64,000 nt of DNA from Bacteroidetes bacterium RIFCSPLOWO2_12_FULL_37_12. GTDB lineage: Bacteria > Bacteroidota > Bacteroidia > 2-12-FULL-37-12. The notes below the pieces were generated by a model, which saw only the letters and a program-made list of their open reading frames with translations, searched no databases and was not told the DNA's origin. Made by a program: the position numbers and the translations under genes. Position 1 is the first letter of the stretch. Each line of letters begins with the position of its first letter. Shown here piece by piece: positions 1 through 9,602 of this stretch. Location of the stretch: assembly GCA_001769655.1 (NCBI GenBank), contig MEPC01000024.1:141572-205571 (forward strand), given 5' to 3'.

Positions 1-370
1 GCGCTGAATGAAGAATGGTAAACTGAGCAGGGTTATAACAGTGAGGCCATGAGCGAATGTAAAAAGTGTGACACTTGTGATGTATCAGTTTTTTACATAC
101 CTCATTAATAAACTTCTCTAATTCCGGTAAAGATAAATCTGGGTTGAATTCAAAAGAACCAAAACTGCTTTTATGGGGACTTTCAGCGACCTTATCTTTT
201 TCAAATACCCAAATCTGAGCATAACTCATTTTATTTTTTTCACTCACCAGTTCAAATAGTGTCACATTATTGTTGCCTTGCTGGGCAATATGTTCAGGGG
301 AATTGAAAAGGGAAGTTGAAAATGTTTGATAGTGTGCAGGGGGTTGCCCGGCATGGAATATAAATTTCAA
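1..370 (-). CDS. Partial acetyltransferase-like protein (FemAB/GNAT type), C-terminus outside window
   Basis: The minus strand is open for about 123 codons up to the window edge, so the C-terminus is missing. I place the start at a TTG at 370 (protein beginning MKFIFHAGQ), because no ATG lies between the upstream repeat and the conserved-looking part. A stretch near residues 63-75 with S-P-H-K-S-S-F-G-S-F-E-F resembles the 'SP..APFGS.EF' signature I associate with Bacteroidota FemAB-like/GNAT proteins. It is followed by a basic, amphipathic segment. Such proteins usually transfer acyl or aminoacyl groups, often in surface-polymer loci, which fits the epimerase just upstream. The family call is inference from one motif; the reading frame itself is well supported. 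Confidence 0.5.
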   Translation of the reverse strand, partial: MKFIFHAGQPPAHYQTFSTSLFNSPEHIAQQGNNNVTLFELVSEKNKMSYAQIWVFEKDKVAESPHKSSFGSFEFNPDLSLPELEKFINEVCKKLIHHKCHTFYIRSWPHCYNPAQFTILHSA

Positions 371-376
371 AGTAAT

Positions 377-463
377 TTGATGTTGGATATTAGATTTTGG
401 ATAGTTGGTTTTTCAGGTAATATTTGTTCTATCATCAAACATCAAATATCCAATATCAAACGC
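377..463. repeat. Intergenic stutter repeat with inverted arms (TTGGAT/ATCCAA words)
   Basis: The gap between the first two genes carries the words TTGGATATTAG and TTTTGGATAG on one side. On the other side are ATCAAACATCAAATATCCAA-type words, giving an imperfect hairpin. The same vocabulary recurs at 4108-4182 and 36690-36757. Confidence 0.55.
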
Positions 464-1402
464 TCAACCTTTATGATTTTCCTTAACCGATTTAATCACC
501 ATTCGAATTCCTTCTACAAGGGGCAGAAGTTCTCTATTGAGCAGGATTTTCATTTTTGCAATATCAGGTTTTCGGCGGGTCATATCTCCTTCCGGAAGTG
601 GCGCCTGAAAAATAATTTTTGAAGATGAGTTTGTTTCGTGAATAATCAATTTTGCTAAATGAAGAATGGCGGTTTCATTATCATTACCTACATTAAACAC
701 ATCATTTAGTCCCAGGTTTCCATAAAATGCGTTCATGGTTGCCTCAATATTATCGTCTATGTAACAAAAGGTACGGGTTTGTTCTCCGGTACCATAAATA
801 GGAATATCAGAATTTTTTAATGCAAGCGTTATAAACTTACGCATGACAAAATCAGAGGTTTGGCGGGGTCCGTAAGTATTAAAAAAACGAAAAATAGTGT
901 AGTCGAGATTAAATTCCTTTTTATACGCTTTCAAATATGCTTCTCCCACGTTTTTAACAATGGCATAAGGGAGTTTGGAATTAAGGGGGGTGGTATCTTC
1001 GTTTTGAGGTAATTCAACCGGTTCACCATACACTTCAGACGAAGATGAATAAAAAACCCGTTTTACACCGGTATCTTTAGACAAACTAAGTACATTATCA
1101 ATGCCTTCAATATCATGCAGTACTGAAAGTGGATTTTCGAGAGTGCGTTTTACCCCGACCACCGCCGCATAATGAAAAACATAATCGAAAGAAAAGGCAT
1201 AAAACACCGATGAGATGCTTTTAAAATTATTAACATCGCATTTGATAAATTTCAAATTTGTATTGTTACGGGGTAAATTATGCAAATAGCCGGTTGTCAG
1301 CAAGTCGGTTACCACCACAAAATTTTCTTTATTTTCAAGTAATTTATGCACCAGTGCGCCGCCGATAAAACCAGCGCCGCCGGTGACGAGGATTTTGGTC
1401 AT
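464..1402 (-). CDS. NAD-dependent nucleotide-sugar epimerase/dehydratase (extended SDR)
   Basis: A 312-residue extended short-chain dehydrogenase. The N-terminus has the Rossmann motif TGGAGFIG (residues 8-15). SSSSEVYG is followed by the catalytic YAIVK (Y-x3-K), and RFFNTYGPRQ and the C-terminal DDN.EA segment are typical of GalE/UDP-glucuronate decarboxylase-like enzymes. It would convert an NDP-sugar in the cytoplasm for surface glycans. The substrate cannot be read from sequence. The ATG at 1402 lies just after a CAAAGGTA (TACCTTTG on the minus strand) at 1408-1415, so the transcript may be almost leaderless. It stands alone, reading towards the acetyltransferase-like gene. Confidence 0.88.
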   Translation of the reverse strand: MTKILVTGGAGFIGGALVHKLLENKENFVVVTDLLTTGYLHNLPRNNTNLKFIKCDVNNFKSISSVFYAFSFDYVFHYAAVVGVKRTLENPLSVLHDIEGIDNVLSLSKDTGVKRVFYSSSSEVYGEPVELPQNEDTTPLNSKLPYAIVKNVGEAYLKAYKKEFNLDYTIFRFFNTYGPRQTSDFVMRKFITLALKNSDIPIYGTGEQTRTFCYIDDNIEATMNAFYGNLGLNDVFNVGNDNETAILHLAKLIIHETNSSSKIIFQAPLPEGDMTRRKPDIAKMKILLNRELLPLVEGIRMVIKSVKENHKG

Positions 1403-1407
1403 AATGG

Positions 1408-1415
1408 CAAAGGTA
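1408..1415 (-). promoter_or_regulatory. Candidate Bacteroidota -7 promoter element for the epimerase gene
   Basis: TACCTTTG on the minus strand matches the Bacteroidota primary sigma-factor -7 consensus TAnnTTTG. It sits 6 bases before the ATG at 1402. No clear -33 element was identified. Confidence 0.45.
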
Positions 1416-1478
1416 CTAATATTTCATAATTTTTAGATATCTGCTATTGATTATGTAATAACAGATTAAACAAAATAT

Positions 1479-1512
1479 AGAAGGGGGGAAAGGGAGAAGG
1501 GGAGAAAGGGAG
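1479..1512. repeat. Left arm of 34-bp perfect inverted repeat flanking the four-helix-bundle gene
   Basis: A purine-rich arm made of AGGGAG / GGGGAGAA words. It is the exact reverse complement of 1976-2009. Together the arms bracket a 463-bp interval holding a single small gene. Confidence 0.9.
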
Positions 1513-1563
1513 CGAATTTACAAGTTCACACTTTTGTTTTAAATTATTTGAAATTATTGAGAT

Positions 1564-1941
1564 TTACTTTTTTCCTCTCAAGACCCATTTATCTATATCA
1601 TTTTGCATATTTACGAGTTTGCCAATTATATCATCATACTTTTTATGTAAAGCTACTCCATTTGATTTGAGAATATACTCACATCTCACTGCGTACTCAA
1701 TCCAAACCTGTGTTTCAGCTGCTTCTGCTTCATTTAATTTATTAATGAAAGCTGCTTCATACCTTCTTCTTCTCCATCCTTCGGCTATTTGTCCAGACAC
1801 TGAACGCGATGAACGTCTTATTTGATCGGTCAAACTGAATTTTTCTTCTTTTGGAAATTTTTTTGATAATTCAAAAATTTCCATAGATGCTACAACTGAA
1901 ATCTTATAAACATCCAATTGCCAGTGATATAGAATTTTCAT
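1564..1941 (-). CDS. Four-helix bundle protein (S23 / 23S-rRNA intervening-sequence family)
   Basis: A 125-residue protein starting at the ATG at 1941 (MKILYHWQLDVYK). The frame stays open further upstream, but there it would read through the purine repeat and into lysS, so that extension is rejected. The family pattern is clear: aromatic/Val N-terminal helix, EIFELSKKFPKEEKFSLTDQIRRSSRSV, then IAEGW.RR and a long final helix. Homologues were first described as open frames inside intervening sequences of 23S rRNA, but most copies stand alone and their function is unknown. The gene sits codirectionally 73 bases after the lysS stop, inside 34-bp perfect inverted repeats, so it may be part of an inserted unit. 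Confidence 0.9.
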   Translation of the reverse strand: MKILYHWQLDVYKISVVASMEIFELSKKFPKEEKFSLTDQIRRSSRSVSGQIAEGWRRRRYEAAFINKLNEAEAAETQVWIEYAVRCEYILKSNGVALHKKYDDIIGKLVNMQNDIDKWVLRGKK

Positions 1942-1975
1942 GAATTTAAATAAAACAATAGTGTGAAAAATATAA

Positions 1976-2009
1976 CTCCCTTTCTCCCCTTCTCCCTTTC
2001 CCCCCTTCT
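1976..2009. repeat. Right arm of the 34-bp perfect inverted repeat, directly after lysS
   Basis: A pyrimidine-rich arm, the exact reverse complement of 1479-1512. It starts five bases beyond the lysS stop codon, so a lysS read-through RNA could form a very long stem enclosing the S23 gene. Confidence 0.9.
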
Positions 2010-2014
2010 CCCCT

Positions 2015-3538
2015 TCACCTCTCCGTCCGCATCTGCGGAAAAAAAATAACATCTTGTATAGAAACAGAATTGGTCATAAGCATGGTTAACCGGTCAATTC
2101 CAATTCCAAGCCCGGAAGTCGGTGGCATACCGTATTCCAATGCTCGTAGAAAATCTTCATCCAGCGTCATGGCTTCTTCATCCCCGCGTTTTCCAAGCTC
2201 TAATTGTTCTTCAAAACGCATTCGTTGGTCGAGCGGGTCGTTTAATTCAGTAAATGAATTGCAAATTTCTTTCGCATTACATATTGCTTCAAATCGTTCT
2301 ACCAATCCGGTTTTTGAGCGATGCTTTTTGGCAAGCGGTGACATTTCAATAGGATAATCGGTGATAAAAGTGGGCTGGATAAGTTTTGATTCGCAATATT
2401 CTCCAAAAATTTCATCTATGATTTTACCTTTTCCCATGGTTGTCTCTACATGAACTTTCAATTTCCGCGCTGTCTCCGTCAATTCCTGTTCGGTCATATT
2501 ACTGATATCAATGCCGGTAAATTCATGTATGGCTGAATACATGGTATAACGTTTCCAGGGTTTTTTGAAATCAATAATGTGTTCTCCGCAGAGGATTTTA
2601 GTGTCACCATGCAGTGTCACTGCAATTTTTTCCACCATTTCCTCAACAAGATTCATCATCCAGTTATAGTCCTTATACGCTACATACAATTCCATTTGTG
2701 TAAATTCCGGGTTATGAAAACGTGACATCCCTTCGTTGCGAAAGTCCTTTGAAAATTCATAGACACCGTCAAAGCCACCCACAATCAACCGTTTTAAATA
2801 CAGTTCGTTGGCAATGCGAAGGTAAAGAGTCATATCTAACGTATTATGAACCGTTTTAAAAGGACGAGCAGACGCACCGCCGTAGAGAGGTTGCAGGATG
2901 GGAGTTTCAACTTCCAGATAACCACGTTCATTCAAAAAGGAACGCATGGTATCCACCAGACGTGTTCTTTGAATAAATACATCTTTAACAGTAGGATTTA
3001 CCACCAAATCCAGGTAACGTTGACGGTATCTTTGTTCCGGATCTGTAAAGGCATCGTGAATAATTTTGTTTCCTTTCTCGTCAGTTGTTTCCTTTACGAT
3101 GGGTAAGGGACGTAATGATTTACAAAGCAGTTTTAGTTCTTTTACTTTAATGGATATTTCTCCTGTTTGGGTTTTAAAGACCTCTCCGCGCACTCCAATA
3201 ATATCTCCTATATCCAATAATTTTTTAAAAACGATGTTGTACAATGATTTGTCTTCTCCCGTACAGATTTCATCTCTTTTTACATAAATCTGAATTTTTC
3301 CTTTGCTATCCTGCATTTCGGCAAAAGAGGCGGAGCCCATAATACGCCGGCTCATGATTCGTCCGGCAATAGAAATATCGGTGTACATTCCTGCATCCGG
3401 TTGCCATTTTTTTATTAATTCTTCTGAGTCAATCGTTACGGGAAATTCCTCCGCGGGAAAAGGATTAATGCCCATGCGGATTAATTCCTCAAGGGAGTTT
3501 CGGCGGATTTGTTCTTGTTCGGAGAGGTTATTTATCAT
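2015..3538 (-). CDS. lysS: Lysyl-tRNA synthetase, class II
   Basis: Charges tRNA-Lys with lysine in the cytoplasm. A 507-residue protein from ATG 3538 ([16 protein letters not shown]). The upstream in-frame ATG at 3616 would run back into the preceding gene and adds unlike sequence. The N-terminal OB-fold anticodon domain includes [21 protein letters not shown]. The class II core follows, with [26 protein letters not shown]-type motif 2 and GLGIGIDRL motif 3 near the C-terminus. The length matches bacterial LysS. It lies 34 bases behind the phosphoribosyltransferase gene and is probably cotranscribed with it. The TGA stop is followed at once by the inverted-repeat arm of the S23 unit. Confidence 0.97.
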   Translation of the reverse strand: MINNLSEQEQIRRNSLEELIRMGINPFPAEEFPVTIDSEELIKKWQPDAGMYTDISIAGRIMSRRIMGSASFAEMQDSKGKIQIYVKRDEICTGEDKSLYNIVFKKLLDIGDIIGVRGEVFKTQTGEISIKVKELKLLCKSLRPLPIVKETTDEKGNKIIHDAFTDPEQRYRQRYLDLVVNPTVKDVFIQRTRLVDTMRSFLNERGYLEVETPILQPLYGGASARPFKTVHNTLDMTLYLRIANELYLKRLIVGGFDGVYEFSKDFRNEGMSRFHNPEFTQMELYVAYKDYNWMMNLVEEMVEKIAVTLHGDTKILCGEHIIDFKKPWKRYTMYSAIHEFTGIDISNMTEQELTETARKLKVHVETTMGKGKIIDEIFGEYCESKLIQPTFITDYPIEMSPLAKKHRSKTGLVERFEAICNAKEICNSFTELNDPLDQRMRFEEQLELGKRGDEEAMTLDEDFLRALEYGMPPTSGLGIGIDRLTMLMTNSVSIQDVIFFPQMRTER

Positions 3539-3572
3539 GTAATTGATATTCAACAATGATGTTCGTTTATTT

Positions 3573-4079
3573 TCAATGCAAATACACTCCATTCCCTTTT
3601 CCTTTATCAAACACAACCGTAATCATTTCATCCAGCGTGGTTGAAAGCGAGTATCCTACATAATCGGCTGAAACAGGGAACAAGCGATGGTGCCTGTCAA
3701 TTAACACTGCCACCTGAATTTTTGAGGTCTCTATATCGAGGAAGGGTTTTAAGGCGGCTGTTAATGTTTTGCCTGTATTGAGCACATCATCCACAATAAT
3801 GACAGACGGATTTTTTAATTCGGATAATTTTATATCTACTGAAATATTTGCAGTAAAAGAGGTTTTGGAAACCTGAATGCCACAGAGCAGAATTTTGAAA
3901 GGGCAAAAATTTTCGAGCTCTTTTTTCAGGATTTCAGCAAAAAGGAATCCTGTTTTATGGATGCCCGCTAACACGATGTTTTTTGCAGAAAAATTATTTT
4001 CAACGATTTCACAGGCAATCCTTTTTGTTTTCTGAAAAATTTGTTCTGGGGATAATATTTGGTTTTTGGTGATAGTCAT
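3573..4079 (-). CDS. PyrR-like phosphoribosyltransferase
   Basis: 168 residues of the type I phosphoribosyltransferase fold. The PRPP-binding loop [13 protein letters not shown] lies at about residues 93-105. [15 protein letters not shown] closely parallels the conserved DRGHRELPI.ADYVG of PyrR, and the C-terminal [13 protein letters not shown] corresponds to the PyrR tail. PyrR proteins combine uracil phosphoribosyltransferase activity with RNA-binding regulation of pyrimidine genes. No pyrimidine gene is adjacent, so a regulatory role is not supported here and a salvage role is equally possible. It is followed closely by lysS, and upstream lies an intergenic stutter repeat. Confidence 0.8.
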   Translation of the reverse strand: MTITKNQILSPEQIFQKTKRIACEIVENNFSAKNIVLAGIHKTGFLFAEILKKELENFCPFKILLCGIQVSKTSFTANISVDIKLSELKNPSVIIVDDVLNTGKTLTAALKPFLDIETSKIQVAVLIDRHHRLFPVSADYVGYSLSTTLDEMITVVFDKGKGNGVYLH

Positions 4080-4107
4080 TATTACTATTAGTTCTCAATA
4101 TTTTTTG

Positions 4108-4182
4108 GATGTTGGATGTTGGGATATTAAACTATTAAGGTATTGGGCTATCAAATATCTAATATCCAACATCTAATATCTA
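4108..4182. repeat. Intergenic inverted stutter repeat (GGATGTTGGATGTT / AATATCCAACATC)
   Basis: Word TTGGATGTTGG on one arm and AATATCCAACATCTAATATC on the other, separated by an A/T-rich centre with TATTAA words. It belongs to the same vocabulary as 377-463 and 36690-36757. The distal edge touches the stop codon of the next gene. Confidence 0.7.
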
Positions 4183-4578
4183 TTTAAACATTGCTTTTAT
4201 ACTCCCCCATGTTCGTTGCACAGCGGTAGAACTGTAAGACACCGTCGTAAAAAACTCATAATCCTGACTTTGAGCATCCACAATTATTTTATAGGTAATA
4301 TTTTCGGCACCCGAATTTGTTGTAAGGTTGATGTCGGTAAAGGAATATGTTTTTGTTCCGTTGGGATTCACAGACGTGAGAAATAAATATTGCTGATTAC
4401 TCCCTTGTTTTCTATATACCAGATATTTTTGAACTCCTGTTTCTTCGCTAATGACCCATTCAAGTTTCACATTGGTACCTTCCACCCTTGCTTGAAGGGA
4501 TTTCATGTAAATAGTTGCAGAAATTCCAATGATAACTGACAAAATAAAAGTAAGTGTGCTGATAAGAAAAGGTCTCAT
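4180..4578 (-). CDS. Hypothetical membrane-anchored protein with fibronectin-like domain
   Basis: About 132 residues from the ATG at 4578. A single hydrophobic segment (LISTLTFILSVIIGISATIYM) comes first, then a beta-rich region. VEGTNVKLEWVISEETGVQKYLVYRK strongly resembles the start of a fibronectin type III fold, with YSFTDINL and ITYKIIVDA as later strands. It is likely anchored in the inner membrane or secreted by a signal sequence. An in-frame ATG at 4647 would add a second hydrophobic stretch; I prefer the shorter form because it yields a normal signal anchor. It is separated from gdhA by a strong terminator, so it needs its own promoter, which I could not identify. Function unknown. 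Confidence 0.6.
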   Translation of the reverse strand: MRPFLISTLTFILSVIIGISATIYMKSLQARVEGTNVKLEWVISEETGVQKYLVYRKQGSNQQYLFLTSVNPNGTKTYSFTDINLTTNSGAENITYKIIVDAQSQDYEFFTTVSYSSTAVQRTWGSIKAMFK

Positions 4579-4665
4579 AGTTTGCAATAAGGACTGAGCA
4601 AGGTCATAAAGAAGCACAAGTGTAAGTAAAATAATTGAAAAATGCAACCTTTAATTAATTATTCC

Positions 4666-4703
4666 AAAAAAAAACCCCGCTCTGGAAATCCAAAACGGGG
4701 TTT
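4666..4703 (-). terminator. Rho-independent terminator of gdhA
   Basis: On the minus strand the stem AAACCCCG...CGGGGTTT (4696-4703 with 4672-4679) encloses a smaller TGGA/TCCA stem. A run of T follows (4666-4674). It lies 24 bases after the gdhA stop. Confidence 0.9.
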
Positions 4704-4726
4704 ATCAATAAATAATAATTAAATCC

Positions 4727-6139
<1,413 letters not shown>

Positions 6140-6335
6140 TTAAATACAAGAAGTGCCTTGTGATTTACATTGCAGGCGCAAATTTATAGCAATTTTTTTC
6201 TTATAACCATGACGATAGTTATAGTTTTTGGAAAAAATAGTAGTTAGTCACAATAAACGTAATGTAGAATGGGAGTGGTGATTTAGTAAATCAAAGTATA
6301 GCTAAAATTATATTAAAATAAAGTTGATAACCCTT

Positions 6336-6376
6336 AGGTCTTCTTTCTTCCGCTTCAGGTCTTCCGTCTTCCGACA
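6336..6376. repeat. CTTCCG stutter repeat downstream of acyP
   Basis: Direct reiteration of AGGTCTTC and TTCCG words in the 284-bp gap between gdhA and acyP. The rest of that gap looks like plain A/T-rich promoter DNA. Confidence 0.55.
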
Positions 6377-6384
6377 AAACCATT

Positions 6385-6657
6385 TCAATGTTTAATTTCG
6401 AATGTTCCAGGTACATGGTTACTTTCTTCCCAGTTTATTACTTTTCCTGTGATGTTTTTTCTCATTTGCAGATCTGTTTCCTGAATAAATTTTAAAATAA
6501 TTTCTTCAGAGCCGAATAGTTTTACTTCTACTCTTCCGTCTGTTAAATTCATAACCCAACCGGTCAACAAAAGAGAACGGGCAATTCCAAGAACTAAATA
6601 CCTGAATCCAACTCCTTGCACTTTACCGGAATAAAATATGTGCGCGTATTTGTGCAT
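6385..6657 (-). CDS. acyP: Acylphosphatase
   Basis: A 90-residue protein from ATG 6657 (MHKYAHIFYSGKVQGVG). It hydrolyses acyl phosphates in the cytoplasm. The phosphate-binding loop and catalytic arginine are in GKVQGVGFRYL, and the water-positioning asparagine is in GWVMNLTDGRVEV, the two PROSITE-type motifs of the family. The length is normal. In-frame upstream sequence to 6732 overlaps the neighbouring lipoprotein gene and codes for repeat-derived residues (TATAGG words), so it is not counted. It lies 55 bases behind the DUF4197 gene, with a GGTATAGG repeat between them. Confidence 0.92.
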   Translation of the reverse strand: MHKYAHIFYSGKVQGVGFRYLVLGIARSLLLTGWVMNLTDGRVEVKLFGSEEIILKFIQETDLQMRKNITGKVINWEESNHVPGTFEIKH

Positions 6658-6664
6658 GGAAATT

Positions 6665-6710
6665 AAGGGAAAGAATGGGGTATAGGGGTATAAGGTATAG
6701 GGTATAAGCA
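6665..6710. repeat. GGTATAGG stutter repeat
   Basis: Near-tandem GGGGTATAGG / GGTATAAGGTATAGGG words fill the short gap between the DUF4197 gene and acyP. The complementary word ATACCCTATACCC occurs at 31060-31072. Confidence 0.55.
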
Positions 6711-6712
6711 AT

Positions 6713-7417
6713 TTATTTATCCAGAGAGCCAAAAACCTTTTTCAAAATATCTGAAATTCTTGCCACAGGGTCTTTTCGAATTTTTATTTCTTCCTGCCCA
6801 ACGAGATAAAATAAACCATCTAATGCTTTCAATGTTGTGTATTCAGGAAGGTCCGTATTAACAGATTCGCCGGTTAATCCATTGTAAACAGTAATTATGT
6901 CAGACCAATATTTTGTAGCGGAAACGGAATCAAGTGCTTTTTTAATATCAGGTTTATAGAGATATTGCAAGGTATCGGAAGTGGATTTTTTGAGATAGGA
7001 TGTAGCCGCCAGGGAATCACCCCCATTTAAAATATTTTTAGCATCCTGAATAGTCATGGAAGTTATTGCACTGAAAAAAATTGGCTTGGATTTTTTAGCG
7101 GCGCTTTCTGCGGCACGATTCAACGAAAGTTCGAGATCAGTGACCATTTGGGGATAAATATCATTTACAGCATTCTTAACAGCAATGGCTTCGGGAGGGA
7201 ATAATATCTTTATGAGTGCATTTTTAAAATACCCATCCAGGAGATTTGCTTTATCGGCGCCATTCTGAATACCCACATTCAATGCTTCTTTCAAACCAGA
7301 AATTATTTCTGCTTCTGTTAATTCTTCAGGGACGACTTCTTCCAGTAATTCATTATCGCAGGATAATACGGTTGTTAAAACAAACACACCCAAAAAGAGA
7401 TAAATGATTTTTCTCAT
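6713..7417 (-). CDS. DUF4197 family lipoprotein
   Basis: A 234-residue lipoprotein from ATG 7417 (MRKIIYLFLGVFVLTT). A hydrophobic signal ends in the lipobox L-S-C, with D at +2 of the mature protein. The body is helical and matches the DUF4197 pattern: LKEALNVGIQNGADKANLLDGYFKN early, ALIKILFPPEA, VNDIYPQMVTDLELSLNRAAE, then a C-terminal LDGLFYLVGQEEIKIRKDPVAR. The function of the family is unknown. Probably membrane anchored on the periplasmic side. A CAAAGATA (TATCTTTG on the minus strand) at 7433-7440 is a good -7 element. The gene diverges from the prolyl oligopeptidase gene. Confidence 0.85.
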   Translation of the reverse strand: MRKIIYLFLGVFVLTTVLSCDNELLEEVVPEELTEAEIISGLKEALNVGIQNGADKANLLDGYFKNALIKILFPPEAIAVKNAVNDIYPQMVTDLELSLNRAAESAAKKSKPIFFSAITSMTIQDAKNILNGGDSLAATSYLKKSTSDTLQYLYKPDIKKALDSVSATKYWSDIITVYNGLTGESVNTDLPEYTTLKALDGLFYLVGQEEIKIRKDPVARISDILKKVFGSLDK

Positions 7418-7465
7418 TGTTTTTTTAAAAGTCAAAGATATATGTTTTTTCTCATATAAAAAAAT

Positions 7466-7473
7466 TAATTTTG
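7466..7473 (+). promoter_or_regulatory. Candidate -7 promoter element of the prolyl oligopeptidase gene
   Basis: TAATTTTG matches TAnnTTTG and lies 9 bases before the ATG at 7483. This supports ATG 7483 over the in-frame TTG at 7471, which overlaps the element. Confidence 0.5.
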
Positions 7474-7482
7474 CTTTTTGTT

Positions 7483-9558
7483 ATGAAAACATACCCTGTT
7501 TTTTATATTCTACTTATAAGTCAATGCACTTTTTTGTTTGCTCAGGAAAAACCTGTTTATCCTCCTACAACAGCAAAACCCATAACCGATAATGTGCATG
7601 GATTTGTCCTGACGGATCCTTACCGCTGGCTGGAAGATAAAACAAATCCAGAGGTAATTGAATGGACAAAAACACAACATGATTTCAGTATAAATTACAT
7701 AAACACACATTATCCTGAGATTAACGGATTGAAAGATGAATTGGGAAAAATAACAGATAAAGATGAAAAAACAGCGCCGGTATGCAGAGGAAATTATCAA
7801 TTTTATTATGCCCGGAAAAAAGGGGAACTGCAAAACAAGTTTTTTGTGATTTTGAATGGAAAACACAAATTACTTTTTAATCCTTTGAAAATTGACCCTA
7901 CGGGAAAAACAGCGATTACAGATGTAAATTATTCGAAAAATGCTGAAAGGGTGACAATTGCCATACAAAAATCAGGAGATGAGATCAATACCTATTATAT
8001 TTTAGAGGTTAAAACGGGGAAGCAAGTCGGTTCACCTCTACCCGGATTACATCATTTGAGTTTTACCGCTGATAAAAACTTTGTTTATCTGCAAACCCGC
8101 ACCAAAGAAATGATTGATAAACAACAGCCCGTGAGAACTTACCTTCACCGGCTCGGCGATGATACAAAAAAAGATAAATTTTTGATAGCGCCGGAAGATG
8201 CCAAGGATTATGCTTCGGTGTGGGATGCTTACGATGACAGTGTTACTTTTTATACGATAGGTGATTTTTATTCTAACACACTTAAAATGAAAAAACAGGG
8301 CTCCGGCGACGAACCAACTGTTATTTATTCAAGCAAATTATTTCAAGCAACTAACATTAAAGTCCGAAATCAAAAAATTTTTATCCTGACAAATGATCAT
8401 TCCCCGAATTTTAAAATTTTAGTCGCCGATATTCACAACCCTGATTTTTCTCAATGGAAAGAATTTTACGGGGAAAAGGAATCTGTCCTTTCCGATTTTA
8501 CATTGGCTAAAAATTATGTAATTATTAAAGACCGGAAAGATATCATGACACGATTGTTTGCATACAGTTATGATGGAAAAGAAATTAAATCCATTGAATT
8601 ACCGGAGTTCGGCTACATTTCAAGAATGGATTATCATAAACCCGGCGATGCTACATATATTACTATATCTACTTTTACAAGTTTAGCAAAAGTTTATAAA
8701 TTAGATTGTAAATCATTGACTTGGTCATTATTTTATGAAGAACAGAGTCCAGTGGAATTAAATGATATTGAAAGCAGGTTGGTTTTTTATCCTTCGCATG
8801 ATGGCAAAAAAATTCCCATGTTTCTGGTTCATAAGAAAGGTATCGTTCTGAATGGGAATAATCCTGCGTATTTATGGGCGTATGGTGGTTTTAATATTGG
8901 CATAAGCCCAAAATATTTAGGCAGTATAATTCCTTTTATTTTACGGGGAGGAGTATATGCTTTAGCAGGTCTTCGCGGTGGAGATGAATACGGTGAAAAC
9001 TGGCATAGAGACGGCATGTTAAACAACAAGCAGAATGTTTTCAACGATTATTTTTCAGCGGCGGAATTTCTGATTCGCGAAAAATATACAAATTCATCGC
9101 GGTTAGCCGCAGAGGGAAGAAGCAATGGTGGGTTACTCATGGGAGCGGTCCTCACTCAACGTCCTGATTTATTCAAAGTAGCTGTTTGCGGAGTGCCACT
9201 GCTTGACATGGTGCGATACCACAAATTTCTTATCGCCCGTTATTGGATTCCGGAATACGGGGACCCCGATAAAAAAGAGGATTTTCTGAATATTCTCAAC
9301 TATTCTCCCTATCACAACATACGCTCAGGATTTAATCTTCCCACTACGATGGTGATAGCGGGAGAAAATGACACAAGAGTGGACCCGTTGCATGCGAAAA
9401 AATTTGTGGCGGCACTTCAAAATAACCCTTCTCAGATTAATCCCATTTTATTGTTTATGGATTACGACAGCGGACATGGTTCCGGCGCTTCGGTTGAAAA
9501 GCAGATTTACAATGCGGAAATACGATGGAGATTTATAATGAGAGAACTAGGAATGTAA
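7483..9558 (+). CDS. Prolyl oligopeptidase (peptidase family S9A), secreted
   Basis: A serine peptidase that cleaves short peptides after proline. 691 residues, close to the about 700 of the family. The signal peptide is MKTYPVFYILLISQCTFLFAQ, so the product is periplasmic or secreted. The beta-propeller follows (residues about 90-420, beginning after ITDNVHGFVLTDPYRWLED). The alpha/beta hydrolase domain holds the nucleophile in GRSNGGLL (Ser about 546), the aspartate in ENDTRVDP (about 630) and the histidine in DSGHGSG (about 664). YGGFNIG and GLRGGDEYGENWH are classic family blocks. Monocistronic, diverging from the DUF4197 gene. Confidence 0.95.
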   Translation: MKTYPVFYILLISQCTFLFAQEKPVYPPTTAKPITDNVHGFVLTDPYRWLEDKTNPEVIEWTKTQHDFSINYINTHYPEINGLKDELGKITDKDEKTAPVCRGNYQFYYARKKGELQNKFFVILNGKHKLLFNPLKIDPTGKTAITDVNYSKNAERVTIAIQKSGDEINTYYILEVKTGKQVGSPLPGLHHLSFTADKNFVYLQTRTKEMIDKQQPVRTYLHRLGDDTKKDKFLIAPEDAKDYASVWDAYDDSVTFYTIGDFYSNTLKMKKQGSGDEPTVIYSSKLFQATNIKVRNQKIFILTNDHSPNFKILVADIHNPDFSQWKEFYGEKESVLSDFTLAKNYVIIKDRKDIMTRLFAYSYDGKEIKSIELPEFGYISRMDYHKPGDATYITISTFTSLAKVYKLDCKSLTWSLFYEEQSPVELNDIESRLVFYPSHDGKKIPMFLVHKKGIVLNGNNPAYLWAYGGFNIGISPKYLGSIIPFILRGGVYALAGLRGGDEYGENWHRDGMLNNKQNVFNDYFSAAEFLIREKYTNSSRLAAEGRSNGGLLMGAVLTQRPDLFKVAVCGVPLLDMVRYHKFLIARYWIPEYGDPDKKEDFLNILNYSPYHNIRSGFNLPTTMVIAGENDTRVDPLHAKKFVAALQNNPSQINPILLFMDYDSGHGSGASVEKQIYNAEIRWRFIMRELGM

Positions 9559-9602
9559 ATTTTTTCTTTATATTTCGGCTTAATTCTTAATTCTTCACTC
9601 CC

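Noticed and set aside
326-622. 98-codon plus-strand open frame at the left end
   Set aside because: It runs through an intergenic stutter repeat and antisense into the epimerase gene, and shows no protein-like pattern.
3539-3616. Longer lysS start at 3616
   Set aside because: The extension overlaps the preceding phosphoribosyltransferase gene and does not look like LysS; the ATG at 3538 gives the normal length.
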